Shown: positions 7,976-17,021, numbered from the stretch's first letter. The stretch: 64,000 nucleotides of DNA from Bradyrhizobium tropiciagri (GCF_018130505.1 NZ_JAFCKH010000005.1:248001-312000), one strand, 5' to 3'. Notes: generated by a model from the sequence alone, not told the origin. Numbers and translations: made by a program.

Positions 7976-9391
7976 ATGAGCGCCGTCGAACTCGGCTCGG
8001 CCGCCGACCTTGCCAGCACGACCAGCGGACCCGACGACATCTCGCGGCGGCTCGAGACGCTGCCGGCCTCCGCGCATATCTGGCGCCTCGTGATCCTGCT
8101 CTCGCTCGGCGGCTGCTTCGAGATCTACGATCTGTTCTTCACCGGCTACATCGCGCCGGGCCTCGCCCGCAGCGGGCTGATGACCACGACGACGCAGGCG
8201 TTCTTCGGTTTCTCCGGCATCGGCGCCTTCGTCGCTGCCACCTTCGCCGGTCTGTTCGTCGGAACCTTCTTCCTCGGTTTCCTTGCCGACCGCTTCGGGC
8301 GCAAGGCGATCTTCACCTGGTCGCTGCTGTTCTACACCGCGGCATCCGTGATCATGGCGTGCCAGACGACGCCGGGCGGCCTCCTGCTGTGGCGCTTCAT
8401 CGCCGGGATCGGGATCGGCATCGAGGTCGTCACCATCGATGCCTACATCACCGAATTGGTGCCGAGCCGGATCCGCGGCCGCGCCTTTGCGATCAACCAG
8501 GCGGTGATGCTGTCGGCGGTGCCGATCGTAGCTGCCTTGTCGTGGTGGCTGGTGCCGCTATCGCCTTACGGCATCGACGGCTGGCGCTGGGTGGTGCTGA
8601 TCGGCGCCGCCGCCAGCATGGTGATCTGGGTGCTGCGGCTCTACGTGCCGGAGAGCCCGCTCTGGCTGGCCCGCCACGGCCGTGCCCACGAAGCCGACCA
8701 GATCATGCGGACGCTCGAGGCCGCCGCCGGCACGGCTGCGACGCGGCCGGCGGCCCCGGTGATGATCGCGACTGCGCGGACACCGGTCACCGTGTCCGGT
8801 TATGCCGATCTGTTCCGGCCGCCTTATGCCTCCCTCGTCGTGCTGTTCATGATCTTCAATCTCTGCCAGGCGTTCGGCGTCTACGGTTTCGCCAACTGGG
8901 TTCCGGCGCTGCTGGTCGAGAAGGGCATCAACGTCACCAAGAGCCTGCAATATTCCTTCATCATCGCGTTCGCCTATCCGCTGGCGCCGTTGCTCGCATC
9001 GACCTTCGCCGATCGCTTCGAGCGCAAATGGATCATCTGCGGCGCCGCTGCGGCGATCGCGCTGTTCGGCATGGGGTTCGCGCAATTCTCGACGCCGGCG
9101 CTCTTGATCGCCAGCGGCGTGCTGGTGACCGGCGCCAACATGACGCTGTCCTACGCCTACCACGCCTACCAGACCGAGGTGTTCCCGACCGCGATCCGCG
9201 CCCGCGCGGCGGGGCTGGTCTATTCGATGAGCCGGCTCAGCGCGACCTTCTCCGGCTTCATCGTCGCCTTCATGCTGAAGGAGGCCGGCGTCGGCGGCGT
9301 GTTCGGCCTGATCACCGCGGCAATGATCATCGTGATCGTCGCCATCGGCGTCTGGGGACCCGCGGTCCGCGGCAAGCCGCTCGACGCCTAG
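7976..9391 (+). CDS. MFS transporter, metabolite:H+ symporter type
   Basis: A 471-residue, 12-segment major facilitator. The family motif between segments 2 and 3 is present (FLADRFGRKAIF), and the sequence GIGIGIEVVTIDAYITELVPSRIRGRAFA matches the sugar/organic-acid porter pattern around segments 4-5. The C-terminal half repeats it (YHAYQTEVFPTAIRARAAG). ATG 7976 follows GGGGAGGACCAAC and is a strong start. Position behind the LysR regulator and opposite the CoA-transferase and lyase suggests uptake of the organic acid degraded by those enzymes. Substrate assignment is inference only. Confidence 0.88.
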   Translation: MSAVELGSAADLASTTSGPDDISRRLETLPASAHIWRLVILLSLGGCFEIYDLFFTGYIAPGLARSGLMTTTTQAFFGFSGIGAFVAATFAGLFVGTFFLGFLADRFGRKAIFTWSLLFYTAASVIMACQTTPGGLLLWRFIAGIGIGIEVVTIDAYITELVPSRIRGRAFAINQAVMLSAVPIVAALSWWLVPLSPYGIDGWRWVVLIGAAASMVIWVLRLYVPESPLWLARHGRAHEADQIMRTLEAAAGTAATRPAAPVMIATARTPVTVSGYADLFRPPYASLVVLFMIFNLCQAFGVYGFANWVPALLVEKGINVTKSLQYSFIIAFAYPLAPLLASTFADRFERKWIICGAAAAIALFGMGFAQFSTPALLIASGVLVTGANMTLSYAYHAYQTEVFPTAIRARAAGLVYSMSRLSATFSGFIVAFMLKEAGVGGVFGLITAAMIIVIVAIGVWGPAVRGKPLDA

Positions 9392-9408
9392 CGCATTCGG
9401 TTCGGATC

Positions 9409-9429
9409 GGGCCGCGACGAAAGCGGCCC
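9409..9429 (+). terminator. Terminator-like hairpin after the MFS gene
   Basis: GGGCCGC and GCGGCCC form a perfect 7-bp stem with a 7-nt loop, 18 bp after the transporter stop codon. Only two T residues follow, so if it terminates at all it is a weak intrinsic site. Confidence 0.4.
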
Positions 9430-9490
9430 TTGCCGAAGCCGTATTGGGTGTCTACCTCTCGCGAGAACTTTTTACAGAGGTAACCCGGTC

Positions 9491-10243
9491 ATGTTGGACG
9501 CCGCCGTCAAGGCGCTTTCGCAAATGTTGTCGCCGCCGATGCGCTCGATCCTGTGGCGCTCGATCGGGCTTGCGCTGGTGTTGATCACCGTGCTGGCGAT
9601 CGGGCTGCAGCGGCTCTTGAGCTGGTTTGCCGACACTGGCGAGGTCTGGGCCGAGGGCATGCTCGGCCCCAACTTCCATTCCACGCTGCATGTGCTGTCC
9701 TGGATTATTTCGATCGCAGCCGGCCTCGGCGTCGTGCTCGGCGGCATCTTCCTGATGCCCGCGGTCACCTCGCTGATCGCGAGCCTGTTCGTCGACGACG
9801 TCGCCGATCATGTCGAGCGCGAGCACTATCCGGCCGAGCAGCCCGGCGTGGCGCTGCCGGTCACGGTCGCCACCATCGAGGGCGTCAAGACGGCGCTGCT
9901 CACTGTTCTGGTCTACCTGGTCGCCCTGCCCTTCGTGCTGTTCGCGGGCGCCGGCTTCATCATCTTCTTCCTCGCCACCGCATGGCTGTTGGGGCGCGAA
10001 TATTTCGAGCTGGCGGCGATGCGGTTCCGCTCGCCGGCGGAAGCCAAGGCGATGCGCAAGGAGCATGCGGCGACCGTATTCACGGCCGGCCTGTTCATCG
10101 CGGCGTTCGTCTCGATCCCGGTCGTCAATCTCGCGACGCCGGTGTTCGGCATGGCCTTCATGGTCCACATGCACAAGCGGCTGTCCGGCCCGCGGCCGGA
10201 GCTGATCGAACCGGCGCGGCGTCAGGAAGTCTCGATGCGGTAG
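9491..10243 (+). CDS. EI24/CysZ-like integral membrane protein
   Basis: A 250-residue protein with four or more hydrophobic segments (SIGLALVLITVLAIGLQ, about 24-40; LSWIISIAAGLGVVLGGIFL, about 69-88; a pair at about 138-170; and GLFIAAFVSIPVVNLATPVF near 200-220). The pattern and the GREYFELAAMRF stretch before the last segments match the EI24/CysZ family. CysZ of E. coli is a sulfate transporter, but many family members are uncharacterised and no sulfate-assimilation gene is next to this one. A GAGGTAACCCGGTC ribosome binding region precedes the ATG. It is convergent with the EmrB-like gene. Confidence 0.75.
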   Translation: MLDAAVKALSQMLSPPMRSILWRSIGLALVLITVLAIGLQRLLSWFADTGEVWAEGMLGPNFHSTLHVLSWIISIAAGLGVVLGGIFLMPAVTSLIASLFVDDVADHVEREHYPAEQPGVALPVTVATIEGVKTALLTVLVYLVALPFVLFAGAGFIIFFLATAWLLGREYFELAAMRFRSPAEAKAMRKEHAATVFTAGLFIAAFVSIPVVNLATPVFGMAFMVHMHKRLSGPRPELIEPARRQEVSMR

Positions 10244-10252
10244 CCTGCGCCG

Positions 10253-11878
10253 TCAGGCAGGGACATCGCGCTTCCTGAACAAGCGCTTCGGCAAATTGAA
10301 CGGCACCGGCGACAACGGGCCTTGCGGCGCGCGCTTGATCAACGCCACCAGGAACAGCGCCAGCATCGCGATCCAGAAGCACAGCCAGAAGCCGTCGATA
10401 TAGGCGAGCGTGTTGGCCTCGCGCTGCACGAGCGCCGCGAGCGTTCCGACCGCGCGCGCCATCGCGGTGCCGGCACCGTGGGCGGCGAAGCTCTCCTCCA
10501 TCCGCCGCAACAGGCGCAGCACGTCGGAAGCGCCATGCTGCACATACTGGCCGAGATAGTTGGAATGGATCTGCTCGCGGACCCGCAGCCAGGTCCCCAT
10601 CAGCGAGATCCCGATCTCGGCGCCGCCTAGCCGGCTGATCTGGATGTAGGCCGCGAATGCCGTCGATCGCGCCGGGTCGGCATTGGACAGCGCCATGATG
10701 ATGATCGGCAGCAAGGTGAGCGCCTGACCGACCGACATCAGCAACACGATGCCGACAAAATCCTCGCGGGCCCAGACATGGCTCAGCTGCGTGCCCCAGA
10801 GATTGGCCGCGGCGAACGCCGAGAAGCCGAGCACGACGACAATGCGCGGATCGAGATGACGGAGCAGGAAGATCGAGACCGGCACCAGCACGACCATCGG
10901 CAGTGCGCCATAGGTGAACAGCAGCACGCCGGACTGTTCCGGCCGCAGCGCCGTGATGGTGCCGAGGAAGTTCGGGACCAGCGACGAGTTCGACAGGCTG
11001 GTCAGCGTGTAGAGCAGGATGACGATCAGCGCGAGCCCGACATTGCGCGAGAACAGCACGTTGAAATGCGCCCAGGGCCGGCGCACCAGCGTCTCGTTGA
11101 TCATGAAGCCGACGAACAGCACCGCGCCCCCGATCAGGAGCGCCATCACGGTGCCCGATTCCAGCCAGTCCAGCCGATTGCCCTGGTCGAGCCCGGCATA
11201 GATCATCGACACGCCGGCGCCGAGCAGCAGCATGCCGCCCCAATCGGCGTGGCGCAGCAGGTCGCGATTGACCGGCTCGTTCGGCGTGCCGAGATAGACC
11301 ATCAGCCCCATCAGCGGCGCGATCAGCGCGCCCTGCCAGTACAGCCAGGGCCAGCCGAGATGTTCGACATAGAAGCCGACCAGCGAGCTCGAGGAGTCCA
11401 GCGAGAAGCCGACGCGGATCGAGTAGATCGAGATCGCCGGCAGCCACCAGTGGGTCGGCAGGTTGCGCAGGATGATCATCAGCGTCGCCGGCACGAAGGT
11501 GCCGAGCAGCATGCCGTGGGCGATGCTGAGCGCGATCAGCGTGGTGTAGTCGCGCACGAACGGGATAGTCAGCGAGACCAAGGCGTAAACGAGGCTCGGA
11601 ATCCCCAGCACTCGGCGCAGGCCGAACACGGTGGCGAGCCAGGCGACCGCAGGCGCGATGAAGATCTGCGAGCCGATCGCGGCCGTCGAGAGCCAGGCGC
11701 CCTCGTCGAAGCCGAGCCCGAAGGCGCCGCGCAGGTCGGGCAGGCCGACCGTGGTCAGGCGGCTGTCGAAATTCGCCAGGAAGGCGCCGAGCAGCACGGC
11801 GCCGACCGCGAACAGCGGATATTGCGCGACGCCGCCCTGCGAGATCGGGCTGCTGTTGCGGTCGTCACTTTCCGCCAT
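10253..11878 (-). CDS. DHA2 family MFS efflux transporter (EmrB-like)
   Basis: A 541-residue, 14-segment drug/H+ antiporter type protein. The N-terminus LGAFLANFDSRLTTVGLPDLRGAFG corresponds to segment 1 of DHA2 transporters, followed by many hydrophobic segments and a C-terminal membrane span (FWLCFWIAMLALFLVALI). It overlaps the end of the upstream HlyD/EmrA-like gene by 14 bp, so the two are translated together and probably form a tripartite export system with an outer-membrane channel encoded elsewhere. The exported compound cannot be told. In segment 1 the residues FDSRLTTVGLPD replace the more usual TIVNVALP, marking a divergent subgroup. Confidence 0.87.
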   Translation of the reverse strand: MAESDDRNSSPISQGGVAQYPLFAVGAVLLGAFLANFDSRLTTVGLPDLRGAFGLGFDEGAWLSTAAIGSQIFIAPAVAWLATVFGLRRVLGIPSLVYALVSLTIPFVRDYTTLIALSIAHGMLLGTFVPATLMIILRNLPTHWWLPAISIYSIRVGFSLDSSSSLVGFYVEHLGWPWLYWQGALIAPLMGLMVYLGTPNEPVNRDLLRHADWGGMLLLGAGVSMIYAGLDQGNRLDWLESGTVMALLIGGAVLFVGFMINETLVRRPWAHFNVLFSRNVGLALIVILLYTLTSLSNSSLVPNFLGTITALRPEQSGVLLFTYGALPMVVLVPVSIFLLRHLDPRIVVVLGFSAFAAANLWGTQLSHVWAREDFVGIVLLMSVGQALTLLPIIIMALSNADPARSTAFAAYIQISRLGGAEIGISLMGTWLRVREQIHSNYLGQYVQHGASDVLRLLRRMEESFAAHGAGTAMARAVGTLAALVQREANTLAYIDGFWLCFWIAMLALFLVALIKRAPQGPLSPVPFNLPKRLFRKRDVPA

Positions 11879-13013
11879 TGGCGACCGCCTCGCCGGTGTT
11901 GATGCGCGTCACGACCGACATGCCCGGCAGCAGGCGTTCGAGCAAGGGCTGGTCCTTGTCGAACCGGATGCGGACCGGGATGCGCTGCACCACCTTGGTG
12001 AAATTGCCGGTGGCGTTGTCGGGCGGCAGCAGCGCGAATTGCGAGCCGCTCGCCGGCGCGATGCGCTCGACCACGCCGCGCAGCTTCTGGCCGGAGAACG
12101 TATCCACGGTGACCTCGACCGGCTGGCCCGGCTTGACGTTGGTCAGCTGGGTCTCCTTGTAGTTGGCGATCACATAGACGTTCGGCAGCGGCACGACGTT
12201 GACCAGATTGGTGCCGATATTGACGTAGTCGCCCGGCTGCACCTGGCGCTCGCCGGTGACGCCGTCGAACGGCGCGACGATCCTGGTATAGCCGAGCTTG
12301 AGCTTGGCCTGCGCGAGCTGTGCCTTGGCGCCGTCGAGATCGGCCGCGCGCTGCTTCTTGGTGCCCTGCAGGACATCGAGCTGGTGGCGTTGCGCGGCGA
12401 CCACCGCGCGGCTGGCGCGCACGTCGGCCTGTGCCTTGGCATAGGCCGCGGTCGCCTGTTCGAGGCGCTGGCGCGTGCCGGCGTCGGTTTGCGACAGCGA
12501 TTGCTGGCGCTCGTCCTCCTGCCGCGCCAGCGTCTCCTGCGCCTCGGCGGACAGCCGCGAGGCTTCGCCCTGCGCGATCGTCGCGTATTGCAGCTCGACC
12601 TGATTATTGAGGTTGTCGAGCACCGCCTGCGCGCCGACCACACCGGCCTCGGCCTGCGCGACCTGCGCCTGGTAGTCGGCGGGATCGATCTGCACCAGCA
12701 GATCGCCGGCCTTGACGCGCTGGAAATCGGAGATGGCAACGGTGAGCACTTCGCCGGACACGCGGCTCGCGAGCTGGGTCAGCTCGGCCCGCACATAGGC
12801 ATCATCGGTGGTCTGGATCGTCGCGCTGCCGACCCACGCGTTCCAATGCGTGGTCGCGACCGCGATGAACACCAGCGCAACAAGAACCGCGAACAGCGGA
12901 ATCGCGAAACGGCCCCAGAAGCCGCCTGCCGCCGGTTGCGGCTGAGCCGGCACCGCGGCCGGAGCAGGCGCCGGACTGGCGGCTGGCGGACTGCTTTGAA
13001 CCTGTTCTGTCAC
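11865..13013 (-). CDS. HlyD/EmrA-family periplasmic adaptor subunit
   Basis: About 382 residues: a Pro/Ala-rich cytoplasmic start, one membrane span (PLFAVLVALVFIAVATTHW), a biotinyl-lipoyl domain (TTDDAYVRAELTQLASRVSG and VKAGDLLVQIDPADY), a long coiled-coil hairpin rich in Gln/Ala/Glu, and a beta-barrel domain. TDDAYVRA is the EmrA/HlyD membrane-fusion signature. GTG 13013 follows GGGAGTTTGTC and is preferred over GTG 13034. It overlaps the downstream transporter by 14 bp. Its role is to link the inner-membrane pump to an outer-membrane channel. Confidence 0.88.
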   Translation of the reverse strand: MTEQVQSSPPAASPAPAPAAVPAQPQPAAGGFWGRFAIPLFAVLVALVFIAVATTHWNAWVGSATIQTTDDAYVRAELTQLASRVSGEVLTVAISDFQRVKAGDLLVQIDPADYQAQVAQAEAGVVGAQAVLDNLNNQVELQYATIAQGEASRLSAEAQETLARQEDERQQSLSQTDAGTRQRLEQATAAYAKAQADVRASRAVVAAQRHQLDVLQGTKKQRAADLDGAKAQLAQAKLKLGYTRIVAPFDGVTGERQVQPGDYVNIGTNLVNVVPLPNVYVIANYKETQLTNVKPGQPVEVTVDTFSGQKLRGVVERIAPASGSQFALLPPDNATGNFTKVVQRIPVRIRFDKDQPLLERLLPGMSVVTRINTGEAVANGGK

Positions 13014-13080
13014 GACAAACTCCCTCGACCACACTCCGGATTGCCGGGCGAGGCTAACGACACATGTTGCGGACCATGCC

Positions 13081-13881
13081 TTAGACGGTCTTCTCCGGCC
13101 ACCGGCAAAGATCGTTGATCAGGCATACCTCGCAACGCGGTCCGCGCGCGAGGCAGGTGTAGCGGCCATGCAGGATCAGCCAGTGATGCGCATGCAGCAT
13201 GAATTCGGTCGGGATCACCTTCTCCAGCCCGAGCTCGACCTCGAGCGGCGTCTTGCCCGGCGCAAGCCCGGTGCGATTGCCGACGCGAAAGACATGGGTA
13301 TCGACCGCCATGGTGTGCTCGCCGAACGCCATGTTGAGCACGACGTTCGCGGTCTTGCGCCCCGCACCGGGCAATGACTCGATCTCGGCGCGCGTGCGCG
13401 GCACCTCACCGCCGAACTCGGCGATCAGCTTCTCGGAGAGCGCGATGACGTTCCTGGCCTTGTTGCGATAGAGCCCGATCGTCTTGATGTAGTCGCGTAC
13501 GCTGTCCTCGCCGAGCGCGATCATCTTCTCCGGCGTATCGGCGACCGCGAACAGCGACCGCGTCGCCTTGTTGACGCCGGCGTCGGTCGCCTGCGCCGAC
13601 AGCACCACCGCGACCAGCAGCGTGTAGGGATTGAGATGCTCGAGCTCGCCCTTGGGCTCCGGGTTGGCCTTGCGGAACCGGCTGAAGGCTTCAAAGACCT
13701 CCTCCGCGGTCCAGGGCTTCGGCTTGACCACTTTCTTTGCCGATTCCTTGGCGACTTTCTTTGCCGCAACTTTGGGCAGCGACTTTGCCGTTTTCGCGGG
13801 CTTCTTCTTAGGCGCTGACCGAACGCTGGACGTTTTGGCGCGTTGGGATTTGGCGCGTTGAGCGCGGATGATTTTGGCCAT
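13081..13881 (-). CDS. nth: Endonuclease III with Lys/Ala-rich N-terminal extension
   Basis: A bifunctional DNA glycosylase/AP lyase for oxidised pyrimidines, 266 residues from ATG 13881. The helix-hairpin-helix (LPGAGRKTANVV) carries the catalytic Lys, and VDTHVFRVGNRTGL holds the catalytic Asp. A C-terminal 4Fe-4S loop has the C-x6-C-x2-C-x5-C spacing (CLARGPRCEVCLINDLC). The first 55 residues are a low-complexity basic tail of Lys, Ala, Ser and Arg that E. coli Nth lacks. It looks like a histone-H1-type DNA tether and could hold the enzyme on DNA. The gene is divergent from the DUF2244 gene (22-bp gap). Confidence 0.94.
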   Translation of the reverse strand: MAKIIRAQRAKSQRAKTSSVRSAPKKKPAKTAKSLPKVAAKKVAKESAKKVVKPKPWTAEEVFEAFSRFRKANPEPKGELEHLNPYTLLVAVVLSAQATDAGVNKATRSLFAVADTPEKMIALGEDSVRDYIKTIGLYRNKARNVIALSEKLIAEFGGEVPRTRAEIESLPGAGRKTANVVLNMAFGEHTMAVDTHVFRVGNRTGLAPGKTPLEVELGLEKVIPTEFMLHAHHWLILHGRYTCLARGPRCEVCLINDLCRWPEKTV

Positions 13882-13903
13882 GAACGGGATATACTGACAC
13901 GTC

Positions 13904-14446
13904 ATGACCGCAGGCAACGACTTTCCAGAGCAGGATGTTGAAGCGAATGCCGCCGCGGCCGAGCCGGCGCTGTTCTCGGCGTTGCTGACGCCGCATCGTT
14001 CGCTCAACCGCACCGGCTTCATCGTCCTGATGTCGTTCGTCACCGTCGTCAGCTTCGTCGCCGGCGCGGTGTTCTGGTGGCTGGGCGCCTGGCCGATCTT
14101 CGGTTTCTTCGGCCTCGACGTGCTGGTGATCTACTGGGCGTTCAAGGTCAATTTCCGCACCGCCAAAGCGAGCGAGGAGATCACCGTGACCGCCTCCGAG
14201 TTGCGGGTGCGCCGGGTCAGCCACCGCGGCCACGTCGCGGAATGGGTGCTCAATCCGCTCTGGGTGCGGTTCGAGCAGATCGAGCATGAGGAGTTCGGCA
14301 TCGAGCGGCTTTACCTGGTCTCCCGGGGCCGCCGGGTCAGCATCGGCAGTTTCCTCGGCCCCGAGGAAAAGGCCAGCTTTTCCAAAGCCTTGACTGCTGC
14401 CTTGAATACCGCGAAACGCGGCCCGACCTACAATCCAATTGCTTGA
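13904..14446 (+). CDS. DUF2244 domain membrane protein
   Basis: A 180-residue protein with two adjacent membrane segments (GFIVLMSFVTVVSFVAGAVF, about 42-61, and IFGFFGLDVLVIYWAFKV, about 66-83) followed by a soluble domain with a conserved FRTAKASEEITVTASELRVRR stretch. This is the layout of DUF2244, known from alphaproteobacteria and often near nth. Function is unknown. It lies 6 bp before the AraC-MGMT fusion, measured to that gene's longest possible start, so the two may be cotranscribed. Confidence 0.8.
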   Translation: MTAGNDFPEQDVEANAAAAEPALFSALLTPHRSLNRTGFIVLMSFVTVVSFVAGAVFWWLGAWPIFGFFGLDVLVIYWAFKVNFRTAKASEEITVTASELRVRRVSHRGHVAEWVLNPLWVRFEQIEHEEFGIERLYLVSRGRRVSIGSFLGPEEKASFSKALTAALNTAKRGPTYNPIA

Positions 14447-14503
14447 ACGAGCTTGTCAGAAATCGGGTGGTTCCGGCGCGCCATGGCTCCTAAATCAGAC
14501 ACC

Positions 14504-15400
14504 ATGATGACCCTCGCCATACATGATCAGCGCCTGGCCAAGCCGGGCCCCCAGAACGCCGCGTTGCGCGACTACGACTCGGTGCGGCGCGCGATCGCTT
14601 TCATCTCCGAGCACTGGCGCACGCAGCCGACCATCGAGGCGATGGCCGATGCGGCCGCCGTCACGCCGGATGAATTGCACCATCTGTTCCGCCGCTGGGC
14701 CGGGCTGACGCCGAAGGCCTTCATGCAGGCGCTGACGCTGGACCACGCCAAGAACCTGCTGCGCGATTCCGCCAGCGTGCTCGACGCGGCGCTCGACTCC
14801 GGCCTGTCGGGCCCGGGCCGGCTGCATGACCTGTTCGTCACCCATGAGGCGATGTCGCCGGGCGAATGGAAGAACGGCGGCGCCGGCATGACGCTGCGCT
14901 ACGGCTTCCATGCCTCGCCGTTCGGCACCGCGATCGTGATCGCGAGCGGCCGCGGACTCGCCGGCCTCGCCTTCGCCGATCACGGCGACGAGCAGGCCGC
15001 GTTCGCCGACATGAAGCGGCGCTGGCCGAACGCGACCTATGTCGAGGACACCAACGGCACCGTGGGACTGGCGCAGCGCATCTTCGACACCAGGCTGTGG
15101 CGCGCCGACCAGCCGCTGCGCGTCGTGCTGATCGGCACCGACTTCGAGGTGCGGGTGTGGGAGACCCTGCTCAAGATTCCGATGGGCCGCGCGGTCAGCT
15201 ATTCCGACATCGCCTGCAAGATCGATAATCCAAAGGCCTCGCGCGCCGTCGGCGCCGCGGTCGGCCGCAACCCGGTGTCATTCGTGGTGCCCTGCCATCG
15301 CGCCCTCGGCAAGAGCGGCGCGCTGACCGGCTACCACTGGGGCGTCACCCGCAAGCAGGCGATGCTGGGCTGGGAAGCCGGGCAGGTCGGGCTGCATTAG
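14504..15400 (+). CDS. AraC-type HTH fused to methylated-DNA-cysteine S-methyltransferase (Ada-like)
   Basis: A 298-residue fusion. Residues of about 20-115 form an AraC-family HTH (TIEAMADAAAVTPDELHHLFRRW). The C-terminal part is an O6-methylguanine/O4-methylthymine methyltransferase with the acceptor site in VVPCHRALGKSG and the preceding GRAVSYSDIACKI helix. The N-terminal zinc-bearing methylphosphotriester domain of E. coli Ada (the regulatory Cys38 switch) is missing, so this version can repair DNA but cannot sense methyl damage in the classical way. Several starts are possible (14453, 14483, 14504). I took 14504 because the HTH begins soon after. Confidence 0.87.
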   Translation: MMTLAIHDQRLAKPGPQNAALRDYDSVRRAIAFISEHWRTQPTIEAMADAAAVTPDELHHLFRRWAGLTPKAFMQALTLDHAKNLLRDSASVLDAALDSGLSGPGRLHDLFVTHEAMSPGEWKNGGAGMTLRYGFHASPFGTAIVIASGRGLAGLAFADHGDEQAAFADMKRRWPNATYVEDTNGTVGLAQRIFDTRLWRADQPLRVVLIGTDFEVRVWETLLKIPMGRAVSYSDIACKIDNPKASRAVGAAVGRNPVSFVVPCHRALGKSGALTGYHWGVTRKQAMLGWEAGQVGLH

Positions 15401-15438
15401 ACTGGATCAAGTAACGCAAACGCGTCACCAAACATTCG

Positions 15439-15468
15439 GTGTCGTCCCGGCTTTCGCCGGGACGACAC
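15439..15468. repeat. Short palindromic repeat GTGTCGTCCCGG...CCGGGACGACAC
   Basis: A perfect 12-bp stem (GTGTCGTCCCGG / CCGGGACGACAC) around a short CTTTCG loop lies between convergent genes. It is the hairpin end of the same repeat family as the longer elements at 50786 and 55977, and it may act as a bidirectional terminator. Confidence 0.75.
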
Positions 15469-15478
15469 GTGGAGAGAA

Positions 15479-16102
15479 CTACCCGGCCAGATCCACCTTC
15501 GACGCCACCGTCGAATCGGCATTGAGCCGGTAGACCACCGGCACGCCGGTGCCGAGTTCGCGCTTGAGGATCTGCTCGGGCGTCAGCTTCTCCAGCACCA
15601 TGATCAGCGCGCGCAGCGAATTGCCGTGGGCGGCGATCAGCGTGCGCTGGCCGCGCAGCACGCCGGGCAGGATCTCCTGCACGTAATAGGGCAGCGTGCG
15701 CGCCAGCGTGTCCTTCAGGCTTTCGCCGCCGGGCGGCGGCACGTCGTAGGAACGGCGCCAGATCAGCACCTGGTCCTCGCCCCATTTCTTGCGGGCGTCA
15801 TCCTTGTTGAGGCCGGAGAGATCGCCGTAGTCGCGTTCGTTGAGCGCAAGGTTCTTCGTGGTCGGCAGTCCGGTCTGGCCAATCTCGGCCAGCATCAGCT
15901 TCAGCGTGTGCTGGGCGCGCGTGAGGTCGGAGGTGAAGGCGACGTCAAACGACAAGTCTCGCGCCTTCAGCTTGCGGCCGGCATCCTTCGCCTCGGCAAT
16001 GCCCTGCTCGGTGAGATCGGGGTCTTTCCACCCGGTGAACAGGTTCTTCAGATTCCATTCGCTCTGACCGTGACGAACGAGCACAAGAAGACGATCACTC
16101 AT
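15479..16102 (-). CDS. gpmA: 2,3-bisphosphoglycerate-dependent phosphoglycerate mutase
   Basis: A 207-residue member of the histidine phosphatase superfamily. The N-terminal [18 protein letters not shown] carries the phosphorylated His (about H11). Further family residues lie in [26 protein letters not shown] and [10 protein letters not shown] (second catalytic His). It interconverts 3- and 2-phosphoglycerate in glycolysis and gluconeogenesis in the cytosol. The length is the short alphaproteobacterial form. It is the last gene of a minus-strand group containing dapB and is convergent with the AraC-MGMT gene. Confidence 0.94.
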   Translation of the reverse strand: MSDRLLVLVRHGQSEWNLKNLFTGWKDPDLTEQGIAEAKDAGRKLKARDLSFDVAFTSDLTRAQHTLKLMLAEIGQTGLPTTKNLALNERDYGDLSGLNKDDARKKWGEDQVLIWRRSYDVPPPGGESLKDTLARTLPYYVQEILPGVLRGQRTLIAAHGNSLRALIMVLEKLTPEQILKRELGTGVPVVYRLNADSTVASKVDLAG

Positions 16103-16160
16103 TTCAGGATTCCGTTTCGCTTAGGCTGGATTTGATCTGGTCGCGCGCTTGCTTTTCGTT

Positions 16161-16210
16161 CAAGCATGATTGTCTCGGAAAACCGCTTCGCACATTTCCG
16201 GATCATGCTC
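16161..16210. repeat. Dispersed AGCATGAT...CCGGATCATGCT palindrome, copy 1
   Basis: A roughly 50-bp imperfect palindrome with ends CAAGCATGAT and GATCATGCTC and core CGGAAAACCGCTTCGCACA. Near-identical copies occur at 17434, 40162 and 57543, each at a gene boundary. Here it abuts the dapB stop codon. Confidence 0.85.
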
Positions 16211-17021
16211 AGTCGCCGAGCCCCAGCACGTCGGCCATCGAGTACATGCCGGGCTTCTGGCCGTGCGCCCACAGCGCCGCCTTCAGCGCGCCCTGCGCGA
16301 ACAGCGTGCGGTCCTCGGCATGATGCGACAACGTCAGACGCTCATACGGGCCGGCAAAGATCACGCTGTGATCGCCCGCCGCAGTGCCGCCGCGCAGCGA
16401 GGCAAAACCGATATCGCCGGGACGCCGCGCGCCGGTGAGACCGTCGCGGCCGCGCGCCGAATGCTGCGCCAGTGCGATCTTGCGGCCGGACGCGGCGGCT
16501 TCGCCGAGCATCAGCGCGGTGCCCGACGGCGCGTCGATCTTGGACTTGTGGTGCATCTCGAGGATCTCGATGTCGAAGCTCTGGTCGAGCGACTGTGCGA
16601 CGCGCTTGACCAGCGCGGCGAGCAGGTTGACGCCGAGGCTCATATTGCCCGACTTCACCACGATGGCGCGGTTGGTGACGCTGCGGATCACCGCATCGTC
16701 CGACGGCGACATGCCGGTGGTGCCGATGACGTGGACGAGGCCGCGCTCAGCCGCGATCGCGACATTGGCGATGGTGGCGGCCGGCACGGTGAAATCCAGG
16801 ATGCCGTCGGCATTGGCTGTCATCGACCACAGGTCGGCCGACAGCGCGACGCCGTTGGCCGGCAGGCCCGCGAGCACGCCGGCGTCCTTGCCGAGCAGCT
16901 CGGAACCGGGCGCCTCCAGCGCGCCGACCAGCTCCGCTCCCGCCGTTTCAGAAATCACCCGCGTCAGCGTGCGGCCCATCCGGCCGCCGGCTCCCGCAAC
17001 AATCAGACGCATGTCAGCCAT
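16209..17021 (-). CDS. dapB: 4-Hydroxy-tetrahydrodipicolinate reductase
   Basis: A 270-residue NAD(P)H-dependent reductase of the diaminopimelate/lysine pathway. The N-terminal Rossmann motif is [14 protein letters not shown]. The nucleotide-binding IGTTGMSP, the catalytic helix [15 protein letters not shown] (with the His-His and Lys of the family signature) and [11 protein letters not shown] at the C-terminus are all present. It works in the cytosol. Its product feeds lysine and peptidoglycan synthesis. The last bases overlap a dispersed palindrome. Confidence 0.95.
   Translation of the reverse strand: MADMRLIVAGAGGRMGRTLTRVISETAGAELVGALEAPGSELLGKDAGVLAGLPANGVALSADLWSMTANADGILDFTVPAATIANVAIAAERGLVHVIGTTGMSPSDDAVIRSVTNRAIVVKSGNMSLGVNLLAALVKRVAQSLDQSFDIEILEMHHKSKIDAPSGTALMLGEAAASGRKIALAQHSARGRDGLTGARRPGDIGFASLRGGTAAGDHSVIFAGPYERLTLSHHAEDRTLFAQGALKAALWAHGQKPGMYSMADVLGLGD

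Noticed and set aside
7882-9483. 533-residue frame in the MFS gene, shifted by one base
   Set aside because: Arg/Pro-rich shadow of the real transporter frame, which has proper membrane segments.
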